A stretch of DNA of 12,832 nucleotides, taken from positions 1 through 12,832 of the forward strand of contig CAYOHP010000169.1 in assembly GCA_964403795.1 (NCBI GenBank), given 5' to 3'. The position numbers were made by a program, and so were the translations under genes. The stretch comes from CAYOHP01 sp964403795 [NCBI: uncultured bacterium] (GTDB lineage: Bacteria > Muiribacteriota > UBA6191 > CAZXTJ01). Positions 1-8,759 of the stretch are shown here, piece by piece (the stretch's first letter is position 1; each line of letters opens with the position of its first letter). The notes under the pieces were generated by a model. The model searched no databases. It had not been told where the DNA came from and was given only the letters and a program-made list of their open reading frames with translations.

Positions 1-1
1 C

Positions 2-3000
2 GCGGTCGACAACGTGGGCAACTCGCGACGCATCGTCCGCACCTTCGTCTTCGACACCACCGGGATCCCGCGGGCCGCCATCGGCAACGACCCGCGCTGC
101 GGCTCCTTCGTGAACGTGCTCCCGACCCTGCTCGGCCAGCAGGCGATCGTGGCCGAGATCCGGGATCCCACCGTCGACCTGGCGGCCAGCACCATCGTGG
201 TCCTGAATTCGAACGGCGACACGGTGGCGACCAGCACCGCCCGGATCGCGCCCGGCACCCTGGCCGCGCTGCCGGTGCCGCCGATCGCCCTGGACGGCTC
301 GGGCGACGGTCGCTACACGGTGCTCATCGACGTGGTCGACACGGCCGGCAATGCCACCCCCCAGGTGACCTGCCCGTTCATCCTCGACACCACCGCGCCT
401 TCGGTGGCCTTCTCGTTCCCGGCCACCGGCACCTGCGTGAACGACCCGTTCCGCCTGACCGAGGTGACGCTGGCCGACCCTCCGAGCCTGCTCTCCACCA
501 GCGTGTTCTCCTCCGGCATGGACCTCGGTGCGACCCTGCTCGAACTCCGCCTGGTGGGTCCGAGCTTCCCGAGCACGATCGTCACCGGCACCCTGGTCCC
601 CCACCGGGTGTCCTACCGCACCACCCCCGGGACCACCGTCGAGGTGGCGCTGCTCGAGATCCTGGACGAGGCGGGCAGGACCCGGAGCCTGGCCTCGGAC
701 GGGCGGGAGGACGGCATCTACCGGATCGAGGCCCGGATCTCGGACCTGGCCGGGAACACCCGGACCCATGTCTCGACCTTCGCCTACGACACCCAGGAGC
801 CGCAGGTGGTGCTCACCGACTTCCCGGATCCCTCGTCGCTGGCCGGGACCAGCTTCACGGTCCGGGGCGAGATCATGGACTTCGGTCCCTGCGGCTTCCC
901 GGCCCTGGCGAGTCCTCTGGTGACCTTCGTCCCCGACACGGTGCGGGGCCGGATCGTGAGGCGGGACGAGGCCGGGCAGCCGGTCCTGCCCCCGGTGGCG
1001 CCGTTCTTCGACTTCCAGCCGGCCGCCGAGGTGACCGAGATCACCACCGGGATCCGGACCGGGATCTCGGCCCGGGGACGCTTCACCTTCACCGGGACGA
1101 TCCCGGACGCGCCCGGGGCGCTGGCGCTGTTCCAGGTACGGGTCACCGACGGGGCCGGGAACTTCCGCGACATCGACCGCCGCATCGACGTGATGCGCGC
1201 CGGCCTGCCCCCGCCGGTGCTGCTCCGGCCCGGGAACGCTGGGTTCACCAACGAGAAGGTGGTCACCTTCCGCTGGCTCCCGGTCGAGACCGCCCGGCGC
1301 TACGACTTCGAGCTGACCCGGGCGACCCCCACCGCCCTCACCACCACCACCACCTTCGTGCTCGGGTTCCCGACCGACTCGCTCCAGGTCGACCTGCCGC
1401 TCTTCGCGTCCCGGGTGCCGGGCGGAGCTCCCCTCACGGTGGCCTCGGCCTTCACCTGGCGGATCCGGGCCCGGGACGTGTCCGGGAACCCGGGACCGTT
1501 CTCGGCGCCCTTCTCGTTCACCCTCGACCCGAACCTGCCGGTGGCGAGCGAGGTCCTGGTGGGCGGGACCCCGGTGTCGGCGGGCGGGACCCTGGTGGCG
1601 GCGGCCAACCCGATCCAGGTCGACTACTCGGACGAATCCGGGATGGACCTGACTCGCCCTCCGCGTGCCCGCCTGATCCTCCGGGATCCCCGCCACCCTC
1701 CGGTCGAGGTCCCCCTGTCCTACGCCAACAGCCTGATGGCCACCGGGGTCCTCACCCTGCCGGTGCCGGGGGTGGCGGTCGACCCCAACGGCCCCGCGGT
1801 GCTCACCATCGAGGGCGGGTTCGACCTGGCCGGGAACCGCCAGGACCCGCGCTCGTTCGCGGTGAACGTCGACATCGGACCCTTCCTCGACCTGCGTCTC
1901 GCTCCCAACCCGGTGAACCCGGTGGAGCTGCTCTTCACCTTCGTGGCCCGCGGCTTCCAGGGTGGCCCGGCCGAGTCGATCCCGTTCTCGGCGGCCGAGC
2001 CGCGCAATCCCCTGGTCCGGGTGCGGCAGCAGGGACGCACCCTGTTCGAGACCGTGTCGGTGAACCCGGTGGCCTCGACCACGCCTCCCCAGAGCGCCTT
2101 CTACGGCCGCTACACGGTGAGCCCCAACCTGATCGGGTTCCTCGACTTCGAGATCGACGCCACCGACGCCGACGGGCGCACCGCCCAGCGCCGGTTCTCG
2201 GTGGCCGCCATCCCCGAGGTGCTGCTCAAGGAGGGCGTGGTCTTCCCCAACGTGGTGCGCAACTCCGGGATCCGGCTGGCGGCCGGGGCGCTGAGGAAGG
2301 GCGTGGGGGTCTACGGGATCGAGAGTGCGCTGGTCCCGGGCCAGGCACCCGACCCGGGCACCGAGCTGGTGAGCGTCCAGGACCTGGGCGCCTGGATGCC
2401 GGCCGAGGGGGTCCTGACCCGCCCCGTGCTGGTCCATGGCACCCTCGAGCCGGGGAACCTGGAACTCTTCCCGACCCAGGCGCTCTCGGTCTACCGGGCC
2501 GGGAGCGGAGGCTGGGAGCGGCTCCCCACCGTGGCCGACCAGGCGACCTTGAAGGGCGAGACCACCCGGCTGGGTCGCTTCGCCATCATGGCCGACCTCA
2601 CGCCTCCCAAGGTCGAGCCGGTCGACGAGCCCGGGGCGGTCCGGGTGACCGACGGAGGATCCGGGGTCGACCCCCTCTCGATCCGCTTCCTGTCGAGTTC
2701 CGGGGGCGAGGTCCCGGGCGAGCGCGACCCGGCTTCCGGGGTCGTCCGGGTGGCGGCCGGGGCGCTGACCGGGCGAGGACGCCGGGACGTGGCGGTCCGG
2801 GTGCGGGACCACGCCGGCAACGAGATCGTGGCCACCGTCTCCATGGAACTCTCGGGACCCCTGGCGGTGAGCGAGGCCCTGGCGGTGCCGAACCCGGTGC
2901 GGACCTCCCAGGCGACCTTGCGCTACCGGCTCTCCCGGCCGGCGGACCGGGCCCGGATCCGTATCTTCGACACCGCCGGCCGCACCGTGGCGGTGCTCCA

Positions 3001-3151
3001 GGGGCCGGCGGGCCTGGGTGTGAACCAGGTGGTCTGGGACCTGGCCCGCTCGCCGCACCGGATCGCCAACGGCGTCTACCTCTTCCAGCTCGACGTCGAG
3101 GGCGGCGCCGAGCGGGCGGGGGCGCGCGGGAAGATCGCCGTGCTGCGGTGA
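2..3151 (+). CDS. Giant Ig-like repeat surface protein with FlgD/T9SS-like C-terminal domain (5' truncated)
   Basis: The reading frame is open to the left edge (codons before the GTG at 14 read A-V-D-N), so the true start and any signal peptide lie outside; 1,049 residues are visible. Ig-like domains are delimited by D-x-x-G-N followed by D-T-x-x-P (visible residues about 18, 129 and 263). They are followed by a fibronectin-III-like domain (about 403-508: P-P-P-V-L-L start, F-R-W core, W-R-I-R-A-R-D end), an Ig-like domain (509-623), a block opening V-D-I-G-P-F (624-740), and a ZU5-like region ending L-G-R-F-A-I-M-A-D (about 740-867). A further Ig-like domain (868-950) precedes a C-terminal FlgD-like Ig domain (955-1049: V-P-N-P-V, I-F-D-T-A-G-R, N-G-V-Y-L-F-Q-L, final K-I-A-V-L-R). 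The family members are exported adhesin or matrix-type proteins; no enzymatic domain is visible. The C-terminus resembles a T9SS type A sorting domain, which would place it at the outer surface, but that is inferred. The downstream neighbour is a paralogue with the same distal architecture. Coding is certain; exact function is unknown. Confidence 0.9.
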   Translation, partial: AVDNVGNSRRIVRTFVFDTTGIPRAAIGNDPRCGSFVNVLPTLLGQQAIVAEIRDPTVDLAASTIVVLNSNGDTVATSTARIAPGTLAALPVPPIALDGSGDGRYTVLIDVVDTAGNATPQVTCPFILDTTAPSVAFSFPATGTCVNDPFRLTEVTLADPPSLLSTSVFSSGMDLGATLLELRLVGPSFPSTIVTGTLVPHRVSYRTTPGTTVEVALLEILDEAGRTRSLASDGREDGIYRIEARISDLAGNTRTHVSTFAYDTQEPQVVLTDFPDPSSLAGTSFTVRGEIMDFGPCGFPALASPLVTFVPDTVRGRIVRRDEAGQPVLPPVAPFFDFQPAAEVTEITTGIRTGISARGRFTFTGTIPDAPGALALFQVRVTDGAGNFRDIDRRIDVMRAGLPPPVLLRPGNAGFTNEKVVTFRWLPVETARRYDFELTRATPTALTTTTTFVLGFPTDSLQVDLPLFASRVPGGAPLTVASAFTWRIRARDVSGNPGPFSAPFSFTLDPNLPVASEVLVGGTPVSAGGTLVAAANPIQVDYSDESGMDLTRPPRARLILRDPRHPPVEVPLSYANSLMATGVLTLPVPGVAVDPNGPAVLTIEGGFDLAGNRQDPRSFAVNVDIGPFLDLRLAPNPVNPVELLFTFVARGFQGGPAESIPFSAAEPRNPLVRVRQQGRTLFETVSVNPVASTTPPQSAFYGRYTVSPNLIGFLDFEIDATDADGRTAQRRFSVAAIPEVLLKEGVVFPNVVRNSGIRLAAGALRKGVGVYGIESALVPGQAPDPGTELVSVQDLGAWMPAEGVLTRPVLVHGTLEPGNLELFPTQALSVYRAGSGGWERLPTVADQATLKGETTRLGRFAIMADLTPPKVEPVDEPGAVRVTDGGSGVDPLSIRFLSSSGGEVPGERDPASGVVRVAAGALTGRGRRDVAVRVRDHAGNEIVATVSMELSGPLAVSEALAVPNPVRTSQATLRYRLSRPADRARIRIFDTAGRTVAVLQGPAGLGVNQVVWDLARSPHRIANGVYLFQLDVEGGAERAGARGKIAVLR

Positions 3152-3164
3152 CCGCAGCACGGCG
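3136..3164 (+). terminator. Perfect 13-bp hairpin with the TGA stop codon as its loop
   Basis: The arms CGCCGTGCTGCGG (3136-3148) and CCGCAGCACGGCG (3152-3164) are exact reverse complements. The three bases between them (3149-3151) are the stop codon of the upstream gene, so the last four sense codons (A-V-L-R) lie in the left arm. There is no T-run after the right arm, so it is not a classical intrinsic terminator. It could be a U-less terminator, a 3'-end stabiliser, or an attenuator between two co-transcribed genes. The structure itself is certain; its role is inferred. Confidence 0.55.
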
Positions 3165-3248
3165 CTAGCCGGCAGCTCGACCCCGGCCGCACCAGAACCA
3201 CCCAGCCTCCTCGGGAAGTTGTCCGGTCCTGCCGATGGTCCGAGGGAG

Positions 3249-6200
3249 ATGCGACGACTTCGCGCCCGGATGTTCGGCCTCGCCTGCGGCCTCGCCGCGG
3301 TCGGCGCCACCGCCACCCACGCCGCGATCCAGTCCGTCGGCTTCGCGATCCCCGGCTTCCGGCCTGCGGAAGGCGCCCCGATCCGGGCTGCCCAGGCCGA
3401 GATCCGGGTGCTGCTCGACGCCTCGCCCAGCCGCTACCGGCTCGACGTCTTCCCGGCAGCCACTCCCGGGGTCCGGGTCTCCACCCGGAACGTCGAGCAC
3501 CCGGATCCCCCCGGCACCCCCCGGATCCATCCCGTGGTGGTCCCCCTGGTCGAGGGCGGGAACAGTTTCACGGTGAGGGCCGTCGACCTGAACCAGCCGA
3601 CCTTCGCCCTCTCCTCGGCGGTCTCGCCGGTAGTGACCCGCGACCTCCTGACCACCGTCTCCACCGTGAGCCTCGACCGGATCGAACCGTTCGAGCGGGT
3701 GACGCAGGCGGCCACCGCCACCCTGGTCTTCACCATCCGGGGCATCTCGGAGAGCTATGCGGTCGAGGTGGAGCGCAACGGGATCATCGTCTCGCTGAAC
3801 CCCGGCTTCGCTCGCGGCGAGCAGCGGATCCCGAACGTCCCGCTGCTCGAGGGGGACAACTTCTTCCGGGTCCGGATCACCTCCTCGGACACCTTCTCCA
3901 CCGATCCCATGGAGACCTCGAACGTGCTCCGGATCGTCCGAGACAGCATCGCACCGACCATCACCAACCTGATCGTGGCCAATCCCCCGCTTCCCACCGG
4001 ACAGGCGGTGGTGAACATCCAGGGCGACACCGAACCCTTCGCCATCGTCCGGATCGACGACGGGCAGGGGACGGTGGTCTCGAAGCGGGCCGACCCGCTC
4101 GGCAACTTCTCCCTGAACGGGGTCGAGCTGCCGCTGGTGCTGCCGGGCCCGACCACCACCGTCTACCAGGTGAACGCCCGGGACGACGGCGGCAACGTGG
4201 CCCCCACCCAGGCGCTGCCGGCGACCCGGATCGCGGTGGTGCCCCGCTTCGAGTTCCTCCGGCTCTCCCCCTTCGACGGGAGCGTGGTGGCGCCCGACGT
4301 GGCGGTCCACCAGTTCGGGCTGGCCGGGGTGGGGCAGGCTCCCTACACCGTCCGCTTCCGGGCCCGGGCCGGCGCCGCCCTCCCGGCCCTGGAGGAGACG
4401 ATCTCGGTCCTCGGCGACGCCACCCCGTTCCAGAAGGACACCATCCTGGTCGGGGACACCACCACCCCCGGGGTCGACGTGCCCTGGAGCTTCGACGCCC
4501 AGGTCGAGACCACCGCCGCCACCTCGGAGGTCCACTTCCTGGGCACCGTGCTCCTGGACGTCGCCGATCCTCCTCCGGTGGTGCCGCTGGACGCGGCCTT
4601 CGACGGGGTCCCCCGGTTCGCGGCCGGCAGCTTCACCCTGGAGGCGGCGGCCGAGCGCTTCTCCCGGGTCCGCTTCACCGAGTTCAACGGGATCCGGGTC
4701 CGTCCGTCGCCGCTGATCGACACGGTCCCCACCCCCATCGCCCCGGGTGCCGAACTCCGGGTGGTGTTCGACGTGTCGGCGCTGGGCGACGGCGACTTCT
4801 CGGTGCTCTCCACCGTGATCGCCACCTCGGGCCGCACCAGCGCGGCCAGCCAGCGCAACCTCCTGTTCCAGCTCGACCGGACCCCGCCCGACGTGACCGA
4901 ACTCAAGGTCGACGAGATCGATGCCCAGGCCGGGCGCAACCTGTTCCGCCGCGAGGCCCGGCTGGTCCGGCTCACGGTCCGCTCGATCGAGGCCATGGCC
5001 GAGCCGCCCGAGGTCTACATGACCCAGCAGGGCCACGACGCGGTGCGGGCCGTCTTCGACGTGGCCCGGGTGCCCGGCTTCGTCTTCGACTACCTGGTGG
5101 TCACCGAGATCGGGACCGCCTTCGACGGCCCGGTCCGCATCACCGTGGTGGGCGGATCCGACCTCGCCGGCAATCCGATGCTGCCCGAGCGCAACTTCGA
5201 GGCCGCCTTCGTGGTCGACACCCGGCCCCCCGTGATCGACTCGATCCGGACCTCTCCCCGGGACGGCTCGCTCCTCACCTCGGCCCCGGCCCCGATCGTG
5301 GTCACCCTGGTGGAGCCGGCGGATTCCGCCTCGCCCTCCAGCGGCCCCGACGTCTCCGCCAGCACCATCCGGGTGCTCGGCCCCATCGAGACCGATCCGA
5401 CCCGCCTGAATCCGGGACGGGTCGACGCCTTCGATTCCCAGACCCTCGAGTTCCACCCTCTGGCCGGGGCGTTCGCCGCGGAGGGCACCTACCAGGTCGA
5501 GGTCGAGGCCGCCGACCGGGCCGGGAACCTGACCACCCACGTGCTCGTCTACGTGCTCGACCGGACCCCCCCGGAACGGGACTTCGTGGTGGCCTTCACG
5601 CCTCCCGACGGGACCGCCGTGGGCGCCACCGGACTCGCCACCGACGCCTCGGGGAGGCAGTTCGTGCAGGTCCGCTTCGACGTCTCCGACCCCGGCGAGC
5701 TCTCGCTGGCCAACTCCCGGGTCTCGGTCCGGAACTTCTGCCCGGTGCCCTTCGACGTCGCCGGGACGGTCTCGACGGTGCTGCCCGACTCCCGCCGCTT
5801 CACCTTCACCCGGAACCTCCGGGCCGACGGTTCCGACGACGGGATCTACACCATCCAGGCCCGACCCGCCGACCCGGCCGGGAACCTCCAGCTCCCCGAG
5901 AATGCCAGCTTCGTCTTCGACACCCGTCCGCCCCTGGTGCTCGACGGCAACCAGCTCTCGCTGCCGGGGAGCCCGATCCCCACCGACCAGCTGTTGTTCC
6001 CGCCCGATCGCAGCATCGTGCGCGGCCCGCTCCGCCAGGCCAGTGCCACCATCCAGGACGGCGTGTCCGGGAACGGCTTCACCGGATCCGGGATCCGGGT
6101 GGCACCCACGACCGGCACCGACCTGGTGCTCACCCTGGTGGGGCGCCATCCCACCACCACCGCGCCGCTCGGCTTCTCGACCGCCACCAGCCCGATCTCC

Positions 6201-8759
6201 ACGCTCCGCTTCGAGGAACTCGGCAATCCCGCGCTCTCGCCCTGCTTCCTGGGGATCCGCAGGACCCGGGCCCTGCTCTCGCTCTTCACCGATCCGGTGC
6301 TCGGCGACCCCGCCGGGCTCCCCGCCGACGGGACCTTCGACGGGGAGTGGGAGGTCCGGGTCTCCCCGGTGGACCGGGCCGGCAACCGGGGACCCGTCAA
6401 CACCACCCGGTTCACCTACGACACGGTCCCTCCGGTGGTCACCCTCGACACCATCCTGAACGACCGGGTCTATACCGGTCCGCGTCTGGTGCTCTCCGGG
6501 TCCGCCCGGGACAACGACAAGACCGCCACCGATCGGGGGCAGGGGATCCGCCGGGTCCAGGTGCGCCTCGAAGCGGTGACGCCCTCCCCGGTCACCACCC
6601 TCTTCCCCCTGATCGATTTCACCGACGCGGTGCTCACCCCCGACCCTGCCCTGGTCGATGCCGAGATCCCCTTGCCCTGGCGCTTCGATCGCCGGATCCC
6701 GAGCTACGAGGGGCCCGCCCGCCTGATCCTCAGGGTCGAGGACATGGCCGGCAACGAGTCCTTCCTGGTGCGGGAGCTGGTCCTCGACATCGACCCGCTC
6801 CCGGCACCTCGCCTGCTCCTGCCGCCCAATCGGGCGGCCCTGCCGGCGGCCGTCGTCCGGTTCGACTGGGAGCACGTGGACGGGGCCAGCCGCTACGAAC
6901 TCCGGATCCGGGACGAGAACGCGAACGAGATCGTCCGGACCACCGACTTCCCCTTCCGTTTCGTGGACGTGAACCTGGGGGCCTTCCCGGCCGGCCGCTA
7001 CACCTGGACGGTCCGGGCCCTGGACGCTCGGGGGGCCCCGGGCGAGCCCGCCTTCATGCGCCAGTTCGAGGTCGACCAGGAGATGCCCCGGGTGGTCCGC
7101 CTGGAGCCCTTCGACGCCACTACCCCCGACGCCCGGGGCGGCTCGATCCTGGGCGGGCAGGTCCGGATCGCCATCGAGTTCTCCGAGGACATGGACACGA
7201 CCAGGCCTCCGGTGGTCCTCTTCGACCCCGCCAACCCGCTGGCTCCGGCCAGGACGGTCCGGCAGCTCGAGTACCAGGGTCGCCTGTGGCGGGGCGCGGT
7301 CGACATCCCGGCCACGGTCGACGAGCCGGATGTGAACGGGCTCGCCACCATCGTGGTGCGGGAGGCCTTCGACCGGGCCGGGAACCCGATCGCCGAGACC
7401 CGGCGAGAGCTCGAGGTCGACATCGGTCCCTTCTGGGAGGTGCGGGCCTTCGCCAACCCCATCCTGAAGAGGGAGATCATCTTCTACTTCCGGGCTCGCG
7501 AGTCCGATCGGGGACCACTGGAATCGGTGGTCGGGCTCCCCGACATCACGATCCAGCAGGAGGGGGCGATCAATCCCCGCTTCCTCCACCTCCAGCGCCT
7601 CGGACGCTCGGTGTTCTACGGGGCCTACGAGGTCGACGCCACCCGGTCGGGGAACGCCACCATCCGGATCCAGGGCACCGACGAACGGGGCAACACCTCA
7701 CGGAGGGCGCTGGGGTTCTCGGTGGCAGCGCTGCTGCGGGCCGACCAGAATTTCCTCCGGGTGGCCTCCGGGCCGCTCAAGGTCCGGATCCCGGCCGGGG
7801 CGGTGACCCAGGACACGGTGGTCGCCATGTTCCCGCTGCGCATGGACCCCGACGACCTCGGACCCGGTCCTGCCGGTGAAGGGGAAACCTCGGGCACCGG
7901 CCCGAGCCCGAGCCCGAGCCCGGGCCCGGGCCCGGGCCCGGGCGAAGGCGGCCTGGAGCTGGTCCGCCGCCTCGATCGGCCCATCCCGGGCCGGATCCCG
8001 CTCTCCCGGGACGCCGAGATCGAGATCCCGCTGGCGGGCTACGGCCTGGCCGCACCCGGCTCCGAGAAGGGGCTCGGGCTCTTCGTCAAGGACGGCAAGG
8101 GATTCCGCTACCTCCCGGGAAGGACCGAGGGCGGCGTGCTCCGGGCCCGCTCCCCGGAGCTCTCCACCTTCTTCCTGATGCGGGACCCGGTGCCGCCCCG
8201 CTTCGAGCCCCACACCCTGGAGTCGGCCGAGCCCGGCAAGCTCCTCTCGGTCCTCCTCCACGAGGCCGGCTCCGGCCTCGCCCCCGACGGGATCGCGGTC
8301 AAGCTCGGCTCCCGGCACCTGCCGGCCCGCTACCAGCGCGACGAGGGACGCCTCTACGTCGAGGTCCCCCGGGATGCCCGCCCCGGCGAGGTGCTCGAGT
8401 TCACGGCCCGGGACCGGGTCGACAACCTCGGCACCCTCTCGCTGCCGCTCAACACGGCTTCGGGCATCTCGGTGCTGGAGGCCGTCGCCTATCCCAACCC
8501 GGCCCGCGACCGTGCCGTGATCCGGTTCCGGCTGGCGAGCACCGCGATCCGTTCCCGGGTCCAGATCTTCGATGCCGCGGGACGCCGGGTGAGGATCCTC
8601 GACGGCCCGGCCGCGGGCGGTGGGAACGACCTGCCCTGGGACCTCACCGATTCACGGGGTCGCAAGGTGGCCAACGGCGTCTACCCGATCGAGCTGGAGA
8701 TCCAGGGGATCGGGGGCGGCCGGGAGCGGCGTCGGCTCAAACTCGCGGTGCTGCGCTAG
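3249..8759 (+). CDS. Giant secreted Ig-like/FN3/ZU5-like repeat protein with FlgD/T9SS-like C-terminal domain
   Basis: About 1,836 residues. I chose the ATG at 3249 because it gives a good signal peptide: basic M-R-R-L-R-A-R, a hydrophobic stretch F-G-L-A-C-G-L-A-A-V-G, and a probable cleavage after T-H-A (about residue 25). A GAGG lies 3 nt upstream. A TTG at 3219 would add ten unhelpful residues; an ATG at 3270 would remove the basic region. Ig-like repeats follow, with D-x-P-P-type junctions at about residues 234, 543, 655, 770, 889 and 1056. The repeat at 234-325 has the bacterial Ig pattern G-D-T-E-P-F-A-I-V-R-I ... D-D-G-G-N. The distal series is an FN3-like domain (1184-1277), an Ig-like domain (1278-1395), a V-D-I-G-P-F block (1396-1496), a ZU5-like domain (1497-1648: L-K-V-R-I-P-A-G-A-V-T) interrupted by a Ser/Pro/Gly linker (1546-1567), an Ig-like domain (1650-1739), and a FlgD-like domain (1740-1836: Y-P-N-P-A, I-F-D-A-A-G-R, N-G-V-Y-P-I-E-L, K-L-A-V-L-R end). 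It is a paralogue of the upstream gene and may be co-transcribed with it. The predicted location is extracellular or cell-surface; no catalytic motif is seen. Confidence 0.92.
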   Translation: MRRLRARMFGLACGLAAVGATATHAAIQSVGFAIPGFRPAEGAPIRAAQAEIRVLLDASPSRYRLDVFPAATPGVRVSTRNVEHPDPPGTPRIHPVVVPLVEGGNSFTVRAVDLNQPTFALSSAVSPVVTRDLLTTVSTVSLDRIEPFERVTQAATATLVFTIRGISESYAVEVERNGIIVSLNPGFARGEQRIPNVPLLEGDNFFRVRITSSDTFSTDPMETSNVLRIVRDSIAPTITNLIVANPPLPTGQAVVNIQGDTEPFAIVRIDDGQGTVVSKRADPLGNFSLNGVELPLVLPGPTTTVYQVNARDDGGNVAPTQALPATRIAVVPRFEFLRLSPFDGSVVAPDVAVHQFGLAGVGQAPYTVRFRARAGAALPALEETISVLGDATPFQKDTILVGDTTTPGVDVPWSFDAQVETTAATSEVHFLGTVLLDVADPPPVVPLDAAFDGVPRFAAGSFTLEAAAERFSRVRFTEFNGIRVRPSPLIDTVPTPIAPGAELRVVFDVSALGDGDFSVLSTVIATSGRTSAASQRNLLFQLDRTPPDVTELKVDEIDAQAGRNLFRREARLVRLTVRSIEAMAEPPEVYMTQQGHDAVRAVFDVARVPGFVFDYLVVTEIGTAFDGPVRITVVGGSDLAGNPMLPERNFEAAFVVDTRPPVIDSIRTSPRDGSLLTSAPAPIVVTLVEPADSASPSSGPDVSASTIRVLGPIETDPTRLNPGRVDAFDSQTLEFHPLAGAFAAEGTYQVEVEAADRAGNLTTHVLVYVLDRTPPERDFVVAFTPPDGTAVGATGLATDASGRQFVQVRFDVSDPGELSLANSRVSVRNFCPVPFDVAGTVSTVLPDSRRFTFTRNLRADGSDDGIYTIQARPADPAGNLQLPENASFVFDTRPPLVLDGNQLSLPGSPIPTDQLLFPPDRSIVRGPLRQASATIQDGVSGNGFTGSGIRVAPTTGTDLVLTLVGRHPTTTAPLGFSTATSPISTLRFEELGNPALSPCFLGIRRTRALLSLFTDPVLGDPAGLPADGTFDGEWEVRVSPVDRAGNRGPVNTTRFTYDTVPPVVTLDTILNDRVYTGPRLVLSGSARDNDKTATDRGQGIRRVQVRLEAVTPSPVTTLFPLIDFTDAVLTPDPALVDAEIPLPWRFDRRIPSYEGPARLILRVEDMAGNESFLVRELVLDIDPLPAPRLLLPPNRAALPAAVVRFDWEHVDGASRYELRIRDENANEIVRTTDFPFRFVDVNLGAFPAGRYTWTVRALDARGAPGEPAFMRQFEVDQEMPRVVRLEPFDATTPDARGGSILGGQVRIAIEFSEDMDTTRPPVVLFDPANPLAPARTVRQLEYQGRLWRGAVDIPATVDEPDVNGLATIVVREAFDRAGNPIAETRRELEVDIGPFWEVRAFANPILKREIIFYFRARESDRGPLESVVGLPDITIQQEGAINPRFLHLQRLGRSVFYGAYEVDATRSGNATIRIQGTDERGNTSRRALGFSVAALLRADQNFLRVASGPLKVRIPAGAVTQDTVVAMFPLRMDPDDLGPGPAGEGETSGTGPSPSPSPGPGPGPGEGGLELVRRLDRPIPGRIPLSRDAEIEIPLAGYGLAAPGSEKGLGLFVKDGKGFRYLPGRTEGGVLRARSPELSTFFLMRDPVPPRFEPHTLESAEPGKLLSVLLHEAGSGLAPDGIAVKLGSRHLPARYQRDEGRLYVEVPRDARPGEVLEFTARDRVDNLGTLSLPLNTASGISVLEAVAYPNPARDRAVIRFRLASTAIRSRVQIFDAAGRRVRILDGPAAGGGNDLPWDLTDSRGRKVANGVYPIELEIQGIGGGRERRRLKLAVLR
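7901..7942 (+). repeat. In-frame hexanucleotide microsatellite encoding a Pro-Ser/Pro-Gly linker
   Basis: Three CCCGAG units (7901-7918) are followed by four CCCGGG units (7919-7942). In the gene's frame they read as P-S repeated three times and then P-G repeated four times, ending before G-E-G-G. The CCCGGG part is a 24-bp perfect palindrome, so it can slip and fold. The unit length of 6 means that unit gain or loss keeps the frame and changes only linker length. It sits inside the ZU5-like region as a flexible insert. Confidence 0.85.

Noticed and set aside
61-3000. Frequent GGATCC/GATCC words in the surface-protein genes
   Set aside because: These follow from common Gly/Arg/Pro-Ile and Asp-Pro codon pairs using ATC and GATCC. 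I see no regular spacing that would suggest a functional site array.
3165-7589. Open frame of 1,474 codons on the - strand
   Set aside because: It lies antisense to, and exactly in codon register with, the giant surface gene. It is explained by the absence of TCA, CTA and TTA in the sense frame. Its product is dominated by G, D, E, R, H, V, P with almost no aromatic residues or Lys and has no recognisable domain.
6347-7879. Open frame of 510 codons on the + strand inside the giant gene
   Set aside because: This is a G/P/R/H-rich shadow frame; the overlapping frame carries FN3-like, Ig-like and ZU5-like domain patterns without interruption.
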